Below, piece by piece: positions 25,146-33,102 of a DNA stretch of 64,000 nucleotides; position 1 is the stretch's first letter; each line of letters begins with the position of its first letter. Source of the stretch: JAFGPS01 sp964628465 (GTDB lineage: Bacteria > Planctomycetota > Phycisphaerae > Sedimentisphaerales > Anaerobacaceae); the NCBI GenBank assembly GCA_964628465.1, contig CAZVOA010000015.1, positions 13,168 through 77,167 on the forward strand. The letters are read 5' to 3'. The position numbers were made by a program, and so were the translations under genes. The notes beneath the pieces are model-generated. The model was not told the origin of the DNA. It was given only the letters and a program-made list of their open reading frames with translations, and did no database searches.

Positions 25146-26360
25146 GTGTCAAAGATCCGTGCGCCGAGAAACAGAACGATAACTCTGACTGAACAGGAAA
25201 AAAGCATTTTGGAAAATGATTTAATTCAGATTGCGGAACCTGTCCAGCTAAACTCTATAACAAATCGTATTGCCAATCAGGACGTTTTCCATGTAGCGGA
25301 ATTTTTGCCTGAAAAATTTGCCGACCTTTTGATACTGGACCCGCCGTACAATCTAACGAAGACTTTTAATTCATCGACTTTCAAAAAAAGAAGCATCGAG
25401 CAGTATGCCCATTGGTTTGAGAATTTATTAGTCAAATTGTTGCCGACTCTCAAAAGTACCGCTTCGGTATATGTCTGCTCCGAGTGGTTCACTTCGACCG
25501 CGATTCATCTTGTACTGGAAAAATATCTGACGGTGAGAAACCGGATAACATGGGAACGTGAAAAGGGCAGGGGAGCGAAAAAGAACTGGAAAAACGCTTC
25601 CGAAGATATCTGGTTCGCGAGCGTATCCGATGATTACGTTTTCAATCTTGAAGATGTAAAGCTCAAGCGGAAAGTGATAGCTCCTTATACCAATTCCAGC
25701 GGCGAACCGAAAGACTGGGAAAAAACAGAACAGGGAAGTTTCCGCATAACTCATCCATCGAATTTATGGAACGATATTACAGTTCCGTTCTGGTCAATGC
25801 CTGAAAATACCGACCATCCAACTCAAAAGCCGGAAAAACTTTTAGCGAAACTAATCCTTGCCAGCACAAATAAAGGCGATTTTGTTTTCGATCCATTCAT
25901 GGGCACCGGCAGCTCGATAGTTACGGCTAAAAAACTCAGCCGGAATTTTTTCGCAATTGAATTAGAAAAAGAGTATTGCCTCTTAGCCGCAAAACGCCTA
26001 AACCTCGCAGAAACCGACAACACAATCCAGGGCTACTCCTCCGGCATCTTCTACGAAAGAAACACTTTAAACTCGCAAAAAAAGGAAACTTCTATGCGGA
26101 ATCTTAATGAAGTAACTATCATTAAATATAAATCTGATTATTGTTATATGATAATTTTTGACGATGGAACGAGCGGAGTAATTGATTTTAAGGATTATTT
26201 ATCAAAGGGACCTGTATTTGCTCCATTAAAAGATTTGGACTTCTTCAAAAAAGCTAAAATTGAAGGCGGCACAATTTCCTGGCCAAACGGAGCCGATATA
26301 GCCCCGGAAACGTTATACGAAAAATGCCTGCAAACGTCTCCTGTACACCTCGATATTTAG
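25146..26360 (+). CDS. Beta-class DNA amino-methyltransferase, 3' end replaced by a DUF2442 module
   Basis: A 404-residue reading frame from a GTG start, with AGAGGA upstream. Residues 1-300 are an N6-adenine/N4-cytosine DNA methyltransferase. The catalytic motif IV DLLILDPPYNLTKTF (about residue 61) comes first, and the SAM-binding motif DFVFDPFMGTGSSIVTAKK (about 240) comes late; that is the beta-class order. It ends with EYCLLAAKRLNLAETDN and GYSSGIFYERNTLNSQK. The frame then continues, without a stop, into an 88-residue DUF2442-like domain that has its own Shine-Dalgarno and ATG at 26094. Displaced copies of the same methyltransferase tail occur downstream with the expected stop. The fusion is therefore probably secondary. 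No restriction enzyme gene is adjacent. Confidence 0.85.
   Translation: MSKIRAPRNRTITLTEQEKSILENDLIQIAEPVQLNSITNRIANQDVFHVAEFLPEKFADLLILDPPYNLTKTFNSSTFKKRSIEQYAHWFENLLVKLLPTLKSTASVYVCSEWFTSTAIHLVLEKYLTVRNRITWEREKGRGAKKNWKNASEDIWFASVSDDYVFNLEDVKLKRKVIAPYTNSSGEPKDWEKTEQGSFRITHPSNLWNDITVPFWSMPENTDHPTQKPEKLLAKLILASTNKGDFVFDPFMGTGSSIVTAKKLSRNFFAIELEKEYCLLAAKRLNLAETDNTIQGYSSGIFYERNTLNSQKKETSMRNLNEVTIIKYKSDYCYMIIFDDGTSGVIDFKDYLSKGPVFAPLKDLDFFKKAKIEGGTISWPNGADIAPETLYEKCLQTSPVHLDI
25957..26083 (+). repeat. Methyltransferase-tail repeat R1 (inside the gene)
   Basis: This is the 3' part of the methyltransferase core, encoding IELEKEYCLLAAKRLNLAET through NTLNSQK. Related sequence recurs at 26380-26528 (R2) and 27664-27797 (R3). 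Here the natural Asn-Leu-stop ending is replaced by AAAGGAAACTTCT and the DUF2442 start. Confidence 0.85.
26094..26360 (+). CDS. DUF2442-like small protein, probably translated on its own
   Basis: Within the long methyltransferase frame, AAAGGA at 26081-26086 stands seven bases before an ATG at 26094. It opens an 88-residue product starting MRNLNEVTIIKYKSDYCYMI. The pattern FDDGTSGVIDFKDYLSKGPV, then FAPLKDLDFFKKAKIEGGTI, then SWPNGADIAPETLYE is the DUF2442 family. Members often pair with a DUF4160 partner in toxin-antitoxin-like modules. No DUF4160 partner is present here, so this may be an orphan antitoxin. The in-frame fusion product may also exist. Confidence 0.7.
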   Translation: MRNLNEVTIIKYKSDYCYMIIFDDGTSGVIDFKDYLSKGPVFAPLKDLDFFKKAKIEGGTISWPNGADIAPETLYEKCLQTSPVHLDI

Positions 26361-26379
26361 TACCAAAACACACAACCAC

Positions 26380-26528
26380 AATTTCTTCGGAATTAAAACG
26401 AAAAGGAATATTACCTCTTAGCCGCAAAACGCTTAAACCTCGCAGAATCCTACAACTCTATCCAGGGCTACTCCTCCGGCGTCTTCTACGAAAGAAACAC
26501 TTTTAACTCACAAAAAAATCTTCCCTAA
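26380..26528 (+). pseudogene. Displaced methyltransferase tail R2
   Basis: In frame the segment reads EKEYYLLAAKRLNLAESYNS, then IQGYSSGVFYERNTFNSQKN, then Leu-Pro-stop. This is clearly homologous to R1 but diverged (Glu-Ser-Tyr instead of Glu-Thr-Asp, Val for Ile, Phe for Leu). Upstream similarity goes back to TTCTTCGGAATTAAAAC with a one-base slip. It has no start codon and no catalytic part. It ends one module (DUF2442) and begins the next (nucleotidyltransferase pair). Confidence 0.85.
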
Positions 26529-26560
26529 GAAGAATATTTTACAACCTCTCGTGCTTCGTA

Positions 26561-27238
26561 TTAAAGAATCGCAAGAATATTTTTCTCTGTTATATCTACC
26601 AATTGCTTCTTAACGGTGTTCTGCCATCTTTTGGGCATTGTCTGAAAAGTAACCTTAATTGTATCGCTTTGTCCAGATTCTATTAGAGCATTAAGGATGC
26701 GTATCGCTGATTCCTTGTCCTTTGCTTTCTTCTCGGATTTAAGTCGCCTGTTCATTACGAGTAATTTCTGCAAAGCAAAATTCGCCGGGTGAGGAAGCGT
26801 AATCGTTATTGAATCGATTTTGCATTGAATGGTATTCTGGCAGAGAAAATCAAGAAATCTAAGAGTCAGAGCATTCAAACCAAGCTGCGGCAACGGATAG
26901 GGCTTATTTGAACCTCTGCCTCTTTCGGGTACTAAAAATTCAACGATAAGTTCCGGATGTTCCAGTCTGATATATCCCTGTGGAACGGTAAATCCCACTA
27001 CGAATCCCAGGTCTTTCAGTAATTCAGCTACAAGAACTTTCTCGTGAATATATTGCGGCTGAGGTATCAGGAAGTCTATATCTCGCGTAGTTAATGATGT
27101 CATATATTTCCTGCCGGCAAAAAAATCCTTATAGAAAAATGTACACCAACTGCCCACAAGAACAATATGTTTTAGTATGCCTGTTTTATCCAGGCGCCTC
27201 AGAATTTCTATACATAAGTCACGTTGACTTTTTTCCAC
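26561..27238 (-). CDS. Nucleotidyltransferase-fold protein, possible toxin of a two-gene module
   Basis: A 225-residue protein. It has the nucleotidyltransferase core: the Gly-Ser motif VLVGSWCTFFYKDFF (about residues 25-40) followed by the metal-binding Asp-x-Asp in TTRDIDFLIPQP (about 49-60), then a helical C-terminal half with FALQKLLVMNRRLKSEKKAK. This resembles AbiEii/GSU2403-like nucleotidyltransferases, some of which act as toxins that modify tRNA ends or proteins. Its start lies 20 bases inside the small basic gene upstream, so the two are translationally coupled. Catalytic residues look intact. The specific function is not known. Confidence 0.65.
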   Translation of the reverse strand: MEKSQRDLCIEILRRLDKTGILKHIVLVGSWCTFFYKDFFAGRKYMTSLTTRDIDFLIPQPQYIHEKVLVAELLKDLGFVVGFTVPQGYIRLEHPELIVEFLVPERGRGSNKPYPLPQLGLNALTLRFLDFLCQNTIQCKIDSITITLPHPANFALQKLLVMNRRLKSEKKAKDKESAIRILNALIESGQSDTIKVTFQTMPKRWQNTVKKQLVDITEKNILAIL

Positions 27239-27539
27239 GCAATGTTCCTTTCAGGAATTTAATCTGTTTTTTTACTTCGGAAAGCAGTTTCCTGTATTTT
27301 GCTCTGTATTCCCTGGCTTGTTTATATTTCTGTATTTCCCTGTCATTGACTTTTTTCCCTTTATATAAAAATTCGACTTTTCCATTTTTTCTGATAACTA
27401 TATAATAATATTCGTGCCCTTTGACGCTCTTTTTTATCAGCGACCCCTTAGGCAATTTAGCAATTTCCCGCTCATAGTCTTTCTTCATCGCCAAAGAATT
27501 GGCCAATTCCTCTTCCAACATGCTTTTTATAATCTTCAT
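27219..27539 (-). CDS. Small basic coiled-coil protein, possible antitoxin
   Basis: A 106-residue, very Lys-rich protein. Its first half has LPKGSLIKKSVKGHEYYYIV, a beta hairpin of the form seen in small nucleic-acid-binding domains; its second half is a long basic helix. No known family is named with confidence. It is the first gene of a two-gene unit and overlaps the nucleotidyltransferase gene by 20 bases. Its promoter overlaps repeated TGTATGGTAAC boxes, consistent with self-repression. It could be an antitoxin or a nucleic-acid guide for the partner. Confidence 0.55.
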   Translation of the reverse strand: MKIIKSMLEEELANSLAMKKDYEREIAKLPKGSLIKKSVKGHEYYYIVIRKNGKVEFLYKGKKVNDREIQKYKQAREYRAKYRKLLSEVKKQIKFLKGTLRGKKST

Positions 27540-27559
27540 TCCGGTTTCCTAAGCTAAAA

Positions 27560-27663
27560 ATGAGTTACCATACATATTGAGTTATATTATACTTTGTATG
27601 GTAACAAGAGTCAATAAGTTGTCATACAAGTTGTCTTTTATTGAAAGCTGTATGGTAACTCAT
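27560..27663 (-). promoter_or_regulatory. Promoter and operator-like repeats of the two-gene module
   Basis: On the minus strand, TTGACT (27614 down to 27609), a 17-base spacer and TATAAT (27591 down to 27586) form a near-consensus sigma70 promoter. The box TGTATGGTAAC lies inside the spacer (27595-27605) and again at 27649-27659. Its inverse GTTACCATACA is at 27564-27574. The outer two boxes extend to a perfect 15-bp inverted repeat, ATGAGTTACCATACA (27560-27574) and TGTATGGTAACTCAT (27649-27663). The right arm ends exactly where methyltransferase tail R3 begins. Binding of a dimeric repressor here would block the polymerase. Confidence 0.75.
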
Positions 27664-27797
27664 TTGAATTAGAAAAAGAATATTGCCTATTAGTCGCAAA
27701 ACGCCTAAACCTCGCAGAAACCGACAACTCAATCCAAGGCTACTCCTCCGGCATCTTCTACGAAAGAAACACACTAAACTCACAAAAAAATCTTTAA
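27664..27797 (+). pseudogene. Displaced methyltransferase tail R3 with original stop
   Basis: In frame the segment reads FELEKEYCLLVAKRLNLAET, then DNSIQGYSSGIFYERNTLNS, then Gln-Lys-Asn-Leu-stop. It is closer to R1 than R2 is. The simplest reading is that R1 and R3 were once one continuous gene end that is now split by the 1.6 kb between them. It begins at the right arm of the 15-bp inverted repeat. Confidence 0.85.
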
Positions 27798-27818
27798 TCA
27801 AACCAATTATAACATTAC

Positions 27819-28628
27819 TTAGAAATAATTTTCCCAGTTTTCTGATTTTTTAAGTGTAGTTGTTTTTGAATATTCACATATCGTGTGTATTGAATTTTTG
27901 TCGAGAATGCTCTGTACTTTTTCTAAATCTTCAGGATTTTTTGCTCGCTGTGGAAATTCATTCATAATTTCAACCGGTACACTATACCATAAAGCATCTA
28001 ATTTTACTGTCATAGTATTATCAGGATTTGAATCAAAATTCGTTTTTCCACTAAGCCCAAATGAGATACCTGAAGATTTTGGAAAGACTTTAAATTCATC
28101 CAAAACCTTTTGCTCAATTTCTTTTCCATCTACATTAATAACAGTAAGCTTGTATCGAAATGCCATATCTGCCGAAATATATGCTTCACCATTAAGTTTA
28201 AAATGATGTATATCCGGTTCATGGTAACTATAATTACACCGTGGTACTATTAATTCATGCAGAAATTGCATTTTCATATTTTCTGAAACAAGATTATCTT
28301 TTACAGCGTTCCATCCATATTGGATTTCTCCCATCCAGATGCGAGGCATGGTATTATCATTTTTCCTTGTTGCTTGTGCTCTCGCTCCTATATGATCAAT
28401 TATAATTTCGGAGGTATCGCTAATGTCTTTGTTACTGAGTTTACCTGCTAAAAGTTTCTTATTGAGTGTTTCTATAACTGTGCCCTGTTTATTGCTGCTA
28501 TCCTGTTTGAAAATCAAAATTAAACCTCTGGTATGCAATTTCACGAGCAAATGAAAAAGTATAGCACTTCCAACAAGAATCAATGTAACTGCTAAAATTA
28601 TCTTTTTGTAGTTTTTGAATGTTTTCAT
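27819..28628 (-). CDS. Unknown membrane-anchored protein, 269 residues
   Basis: One N-terminal hydrophobic helix at about residues 9-30 (KIILAVTLILVGSAILFHLL) followed by a soluble domain predicted outside the cytoplasm. Segments such as FKLNGEAYISADMAFRYKLT and GISFGLSGKTNFD suggest beta structure. No family recognised. It stands alone between the methyltransferase-tail R3 and a divergent lipoprotein gene. Confidence 0.55.
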   Translation of the reverse strand: MKTFKNYKKIILAVTLILVGSAILFHLLVKLHTRGLILIFKQDSSNKQGTVIETLNKKLLAGKLSNKDISDTSEIIIDHIGARAQATRKNDNTMPRIWMGEIQYGWNAVKDNLVSENMKMQFLHELIVPRCNYSYHEPDIHHFKLNGEAYISADMAFRYKLTVINVDGKEIEQKVLDEFKVFPKSSGISFGLSGKTNFDSNPDNTMTVKLDALWYSVPVEIMNEFPQRAKNPEDLEKVQSILDKNSIHTICEYSKTTTLKKSENWENYF

Positions 28629-28824
28629 GTTTTATCCTTAATTTTCTGCGTCAAAAAATAGATTAGCCTCAATGAACTATTATACGTTTTGGTTCTAATT
28701 TTTATCAAGGACTAATTTTGTGGAAATTCTCTGGAATAAAACTTTGTTGCCTAAATTATGTTTTTGTCTTAATATTATTCAAAATAAGTTAAAAAACAGT
28801 ATCATTAAAAATTAAGGATAGAAA

Positions 28825-29166
28825 ATGAGAAATATAATAGCGGGTTGTTTATTGGTTATGTTTGTTTTCGCCGGGTGCGGGTCTGAAAAATACTGGTATA
28901 ACAAAGAAAAAACCTATTCCAGGGCGAGAGTCGATTGTCGGGAATGTATATACCAGTCGCAAGGTGAAATTATTGACGCAGCGATACAGGAAAAAAAGGA
29001 GTACGGCAATTCCCCTAACGTTCATGAAACTTACAGGCAAACGCTTTTCGAGAAGTGCATGAAAGATAAGGGTTATGAAAATATCTGGGATTATAAGCTT
29101 GATTATCAAATCAAAAAAGGTTATGTCACGCAGGATGATGACATGTACCCCATAGCCGGAAAATAA
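28825..29166 (+). CDS. Small lipoprotein
   Basis: A 113-residue protein with a lipoprotein signal: MRNIIAGCLLVMFVFAGCGS, with the lipobox Phe-Ala-Gly-Cys giving lipidated Cys18. The mature part is short and charged with a few Cys (VDCRECIYQ, FEKCMKDKGY) and ends DDMYPIAGK. The Cys-Met-x3-Gly-Tyr pattern resembles small planctomycete and proteobacterial lipoproteins of unknown role. AAGG lies upstream of the ATG. It is convergent with the FG-GAP gene. Confidence 0.7.
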   Translation: MRNIIAGCLLVMFVFAGCGSEKYWYNKEKTYSRARVDCRECIYQSQGEIIDAAIQEKKEYGNSPNVHETYRQTLFEKCMKDKGYENIWDYKLDYQIKKGYVTQDDDMYPIAGK

Positions 29167-29178
29167 ACCTTTACATCA

Positions 29179-32127
29179 CTAATGTCGAGAAGCAAAACCA
29201 ATCTCAAAATACTCAGACTCATCATATAAAGCGGAGTTTTTTGTACTAATAATTTTTATAGTATAATTATTACCTGTCTCAAATGGAGGCAGGTTAACTT
29301 CAATGGTATTTCTGCCATTTGGATCAGAGTCATATCCTAAATTATAAATAAATTGATGCTCTTTTAATAACTCTATATTAATCTCCGTACCAGCGGTTGA
29401 TATGTCTGTTTTCCATTCTAAAAGTATGGTAATTTCCCTATCGGTTTGATTCGGCTCTCCACATGAGATTAAACGGATTGGATCTTTATCAATATTCTCA
29501 TAAATACAAAGGTCATACAATCTTTGGAGTATAATATCCTGATCGCCATCCTGATCGATGTCATCAATACGAATATATCGAGGTCTGTAAATTTCCTCGA
29601 AAAGTACTGCATCGAATGAATATGATGCCTGTCCCAATTGTTCAATATAGTATATTTTGTCTTCATTACGAAACCATACCAATACAAATAAATCCATGTC
29701 ACCATCCATATCAAAATCACCAATGTCTAACTGGCATGGACTTATAATCGACTCATTTATAATGACAGGGATCCAGCATTGAGATATATCCTTCAAATGA
29801 TTCTCATATACAATTATCTTTCCTTCTCCAAACTCAAGATTATTTTTATAGCTAACAATTATCTCAGAAAGGCCATCACTATTAAAATCTTTAATTGTCA
29901 TTCCTGAAGGGGAATAACCAGTTTCTGATGGCAGAATATGTAACTTAAAAGAAACTGGATTTGTTCCCAGATTTTCCAACCATGAAATTTGTAACGGCTC
30001 ATCACTTCGAACAACCATATCCATATCACCATCTGCATCAACATCACTGGCAAGCACTTCGCTGACATATTTTATTCCAATATCGGAAGTTAAAATATGC
30101 TCAGAGAATTCTGGCAGACTATTTCCATTATTTTCATACCAGTATATCGAATATACTTTTCCTGCCGTATCAGATGCGGCTACTATAATGTCGTTATCTC
30201 CATCACTATCCAGATCGGTGATCAGATTATTTCTTACATAACGATGTGATGTCAAAATATGAGAAGTGAATTCAGGTGGATTGGAACCATCATTTTCATG
30301 CCACTCAAAGTAATAATTATCTCTCTTGCCAAAAGTTACGATATCAATATCACCATCCCCATCCAGATCGCCTAAAGAAAATTCATCACTAATAGATTCG
30401 GGAGGTGATGGATTCGAGAGAGCAATAATATTATTACTGAATAAATGGGATGATACTGGAGTTTGTTCTGTCCAATTGAAATAATAGCTATACTGCGACT
30501 TGTTTATAATTTCCTTTGCTCCATTATGATTTAAATCAGTAATTTGAAAATTATAGGTATATGTAGATGTAGCGTTAATACTGCGAGGAGCAATTATATT
30601 ATTAAAGTATTTACTTATTATATGAAGATTAATATTGGTACTTGTTATTGTTTTGTCAAAGTCAATCTGATGAAACTCAACAACAGCAGAGTAATTACCA
30701 GTTATTAATGACGTTGTAACTTCATTAAAATTGACATCGACAGTAATCGTCGAATTTGGAGGCACATTGCCTTCCGAAGGACTAATGGTGAGCCAGTTTG
30801 CATCTGTTTCAATTTGCCATTCAAGCGTCTGAGTTAATGAATGATTTGTGATTGTGTACTGGAATTTGTCAGGCTCAAACGGTCCCCCTTCCATACCAGA
30901 AGCTTCTACGCCAACAAGTGGGCTGATTTCGATTAAATTAGAATCAACAATCTGCCTGTTCTCGTACCAGAACAAGTTTGTTGTGCCGCGATTGAGAGTA
31001 ATTAAATCCGTATCACCATCATAATCAAGGTCATCCGAAACCATAAAAACAGGCCGATAGGGTTGGTCAAAAATCTTACGGGTAAAATTCGGGGATGTAT
31101 TCCCATCGTTTTCTAAAAAGAAAATGTAATCAGGAACTAAGGTAAGTATAAAAATGTCAAGGTCTTCATCCAGATCGGGATCACTAATAACAATTCCAGC
31201 ATTATGATTTCCACGAAGTCCTACAAGTTCATGTGAAACTATACCAGGATTCGAAGGAAGATGGTTTTCCAGCCATACAACTTCTCCGTAATAAAAAATA
31301 GCTACAATATCACTATCGCCATCCTTGTCCAAATCTGCAATTGCAATATCTAACGGGATTGTGGGACTATCTTTTATCATGATCACTTCAAATGAAGGAT
31401 TTTCTGTACCACGATTTTTTAACCATTGAATTTCTCCGCCACCATCAGCATTTTCAGTAAGGCTATTACCTGAAATAATATCAAGATAGCCATCACCATC
31501 AAAATCAATAACTTCAATATCTTTTATCGTAGCATCTTTATTTGCGATTTGATAAACGATATGTTTGCTGAATTGTGGAGGATTAGCACCATTGTTTGTA
31601 TAAAGACGAATTGTCGCAGGTGATTGAGTATTTTTGTATGCAGTACTGGAAATAATGTCCATATCACCATCTTTGTCGAAATCAATAACAAGATTTTTTC
31701 GAGAATAAAAATGATCGTTATCAATTACATTAGTTACAAAAGATGGATTTTGCTTCCCGTCATTTGCTCTCCATAATAGATATTGCTTATCATCAATACC
31801 ACTTGATACAATGTCCATATCTCCATCATTATCCAGATCACCTAAGGATATATAACCGCCATATTCAATAGGTATTTCTACATTATGTCTTACGTAAATG
31901 GGTTTTTGTGTTGATTTTCGTTCAAACCAGAAAAATTGTGCTTCATAATCATCCGTAACTATTATATCTTTTAACTGGTCTCCGTTAAGGTCTGCGTAAA
32001 CAAACCTAAAAGAATTTTCCATCCTGCTGTCGATAAGTATCGGCTCATTGAAAGATATGGTAAAAGCTGGTTGGGTAAATACTAAAAGATAAATAGCAAA
32101 CAACAGGTACTTCCAGAAAGATTTCAT
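29179..32127 (-). CDS. Secreted FG-GAP/VCBS repeat protein with a central BACON-like domain
   Basis: About 982 residues. The start at 32127 is preferred over an upstream in-frame ATG at 32160 because GGGAG lies eight bases before it and it gives a clean signal peptide (MKSFWKYLLFAIYLLVF). The body holds two blocks of FG-GAP/VCBS repeats with acidic Ca-binding loops, such as GDLDNDGDMDIVSSG, DLDKDGDSDIVAIF, GDLDGDGDIDIVTFG and DIDQDGDQDIILQ. These probably form two beta-propellers. Between them, near residues 400-515, TDANWLTISPSEGNVPPNST resembles BACON or Ig-like adhesion domains. The C-terminal 80 residues are a beta domain. It is presumably a calcium-dependent surface or adhesion protein; no catalytic domain is seen. 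Confidence 0.8.
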   Translation of the reverse strand: MKSFWKYLLFAIYLLVFTQPAFTISFNEPILIDSRMENSFRFVYADLNGDQLKDIIVTDDYEAQFFWFERKSTQKPIYVRHNVEIPIEYGGYISLGDLDNDGDMDIVSSGIDDKQYLLWRANDGKQNPSFVTNVIDNDHFYSRKNLVIDFDKDGDMDIISSTAYKNTQSPATIRLYTNNGANPPQFSKHIVYQIANKDATIKDIEVIDFDGDGYLDIISGNSLTENADGGGEIQWLKNRGTENPSFEVIMIKDSPTIPLDIAIADLDKDGDSDIVAIFYYGEVVWLENHLPSNPGIVSHELVGLRGNHNAGIVISDPDLDEDLDIFILTLVPDYIFFLENDGNTSPNFTRKIFDQPYRPVFMVSDDLDYDGDTDLITLNRGTTNLFWYENRQIVDSNLIEISPLVGVEASGMEGGPFEPDKFQYTITNHSLTQTLEWQIETDANWLTISPSEGNVPPNSTITVDVNFNEVTTSLITGNYSAVVEFHQIDFDKTITSTNINLHIISKYFNNIIAPRSINATSTYTYNFQITDLNHNGAKEIINKSQYSYYFNWTEQTPVSSHLFSNNIIALSNPSPPESISDEFSLGDLDGDGDIDIVTFGKRDNYYFEWHENDGSNPPEFTSHILTSHRYVRNNLITDLDSDGDNDIIVAASDTAGKVYSIYWYENNGNSLPEFSEHILTSDIGIKYVSEVLASDVDADGDMDMVVRSDEPLQISWLENLGTNPVSFKLHILPSETGYSPSGMTIKDFNSDGLSEIIVSYKNNLEFGEGKIIVYENHLKDISQCWIPVIINESIISPCQLDIGDFDMDGDMDLFVLVWFRNEDKIYYIEQLGQASYSFDAVLFEEIYRPRYIRIDDIDQDGDQDIILQRLYDLCIYENIDKDPIRLISCGEPNQTDREITILLEWKTDISTAGTEINIELLKEHQFIYNLGYDSDPNGRNTIEVNLPPFETGNNYTIKIISTKNSALYDESEYFEIGFASRH

Positions 32128-32291
32128 AGAAATATCTCCCGCATTCAAAAATATATTCATTTTTAAGCCACTACACCTTTAATATTTTTAATATCATAAA
32201 TTATATAATTTGTCAAGAAATTACTGTTTAATAAATAAAATAATTTATTTAGTCGGCTTTATCTGGTTTGGCGTAAAAATTTTGAAGGTAT

Positions 32292-33005
32292 TTATAGTCC
32301 GAGGAAGACGATTGCCAGGCCGCAAAGCGTTATGCTTGTGCCGGCTATTAAATGTGAATATCGCTGTGCGTGTTTTAGCGGAATCAGGTTTATTCCTGTT
32401 CTTGCCAGCATAACGAGCGTCAGCATTGTAGATATTGTAGTTATTCCGAAAACAGCCGTGATGAATATCAGGCTTGAGATACTGTGTTCCGCGGCGGGGT
32501 ACATCAAAAGAGGAATTAATGGTTCGCATGGCCCAAAAACGAAAATGATAAATAAAACCCAGGGAGTTACATTTACAGTTTTATCTCCATCGTGAATATG
32601 GACGTGGCCGTCCTGATGACTGTGCATATGTTTATGGACGAATTTGTCCACATGGGCGTGGTTATGTTCGTGCGGTTTATTCCTGATTGCCTGCCGTAAG
32701 CCCCAGACCATATAGACCAGTCCAAAAGCAATAAGAAGCCATGCGGCTATATTGCCTCGGAAAGATTCGATATCAACAAGGCCCTTAACCGCCCAACCAA
32801 GAAATATGCCTACGAAACCGAGTACAATAGAGCTTGCGATATGACCCAGGCCGCAGAGAAATGTTATCACAGCCGTTTTCAAGCTGGACCATTTCCTTGC
32901 CCAGGAAATCATTATGAATGGTAAATAATGATCAGGCCCGAACAAAGTATGGAAAAAGCCGATAGAAGCGGCGGTAAGTGCAAGAGCACCCAATTCCTTA
33001 GTCAT
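32292..33005 (-). CDS. UreH/NiCoT-like membrane protein with histidine-rich loop
   Basis: A 237-residue protein with six hydrophobic segments. The first helix carries His19...Asp25-His26 in GFFHTLFGPDHYLPF, the HxxxxxDH motif of UreH/NiCoT-type metal transporters. A central loop has many histidines (HEHNHAHVDKFVHKHMHSHQ), as in metal-binding loops of nickel or zinc carriers. A later FGPCEPLIPLL repeats the Gly-Pro-Cys signature. It lies 97 bases behind the ZnuB-like gene, so it fits as the last gene of a metal-uptake operon, although the direction of transport is not certain. Confidence 0.75.
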   Translation of the reverse strand: MTKELGALALTAASIGFFHTLFGPDHYLPFIMISWARKWSSLKTAVITFLCGLGHIASSIVLGFVGIFLGWAVKGLVDIESFRGNIAAWLLIAFGLVYMVWGLRQAIRNKPHEHNHAHVDKFVHKHMHSHQDGHVHIHDGDKTVNVTPWVLFIIFVFGPCEPLIPLLMYPAAEHSISSLIFITAVFGITTISTMLTLVMLARTGINLIPLKHAQRYSHLIAGTSITLCGLAIVFLGL

Positions 33006-33102
33006 AAATAACCCTTAATAAAACAAGAGCATCTTATCAAGATAAGCTGACAAAAACAACTTAATTATTACGTATGGCAGGTTGTAAATGTTTTGGTAAT
33101 TT

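Noticed and set aside
26324..26506. A 60-codon plus-strand ORF across the end of DUF2442 and tail R2
   Set aside because: It is in another frame than the recognisable tail peptide, has no ribosome site, and contains pieces of two unrelated coding sequences.
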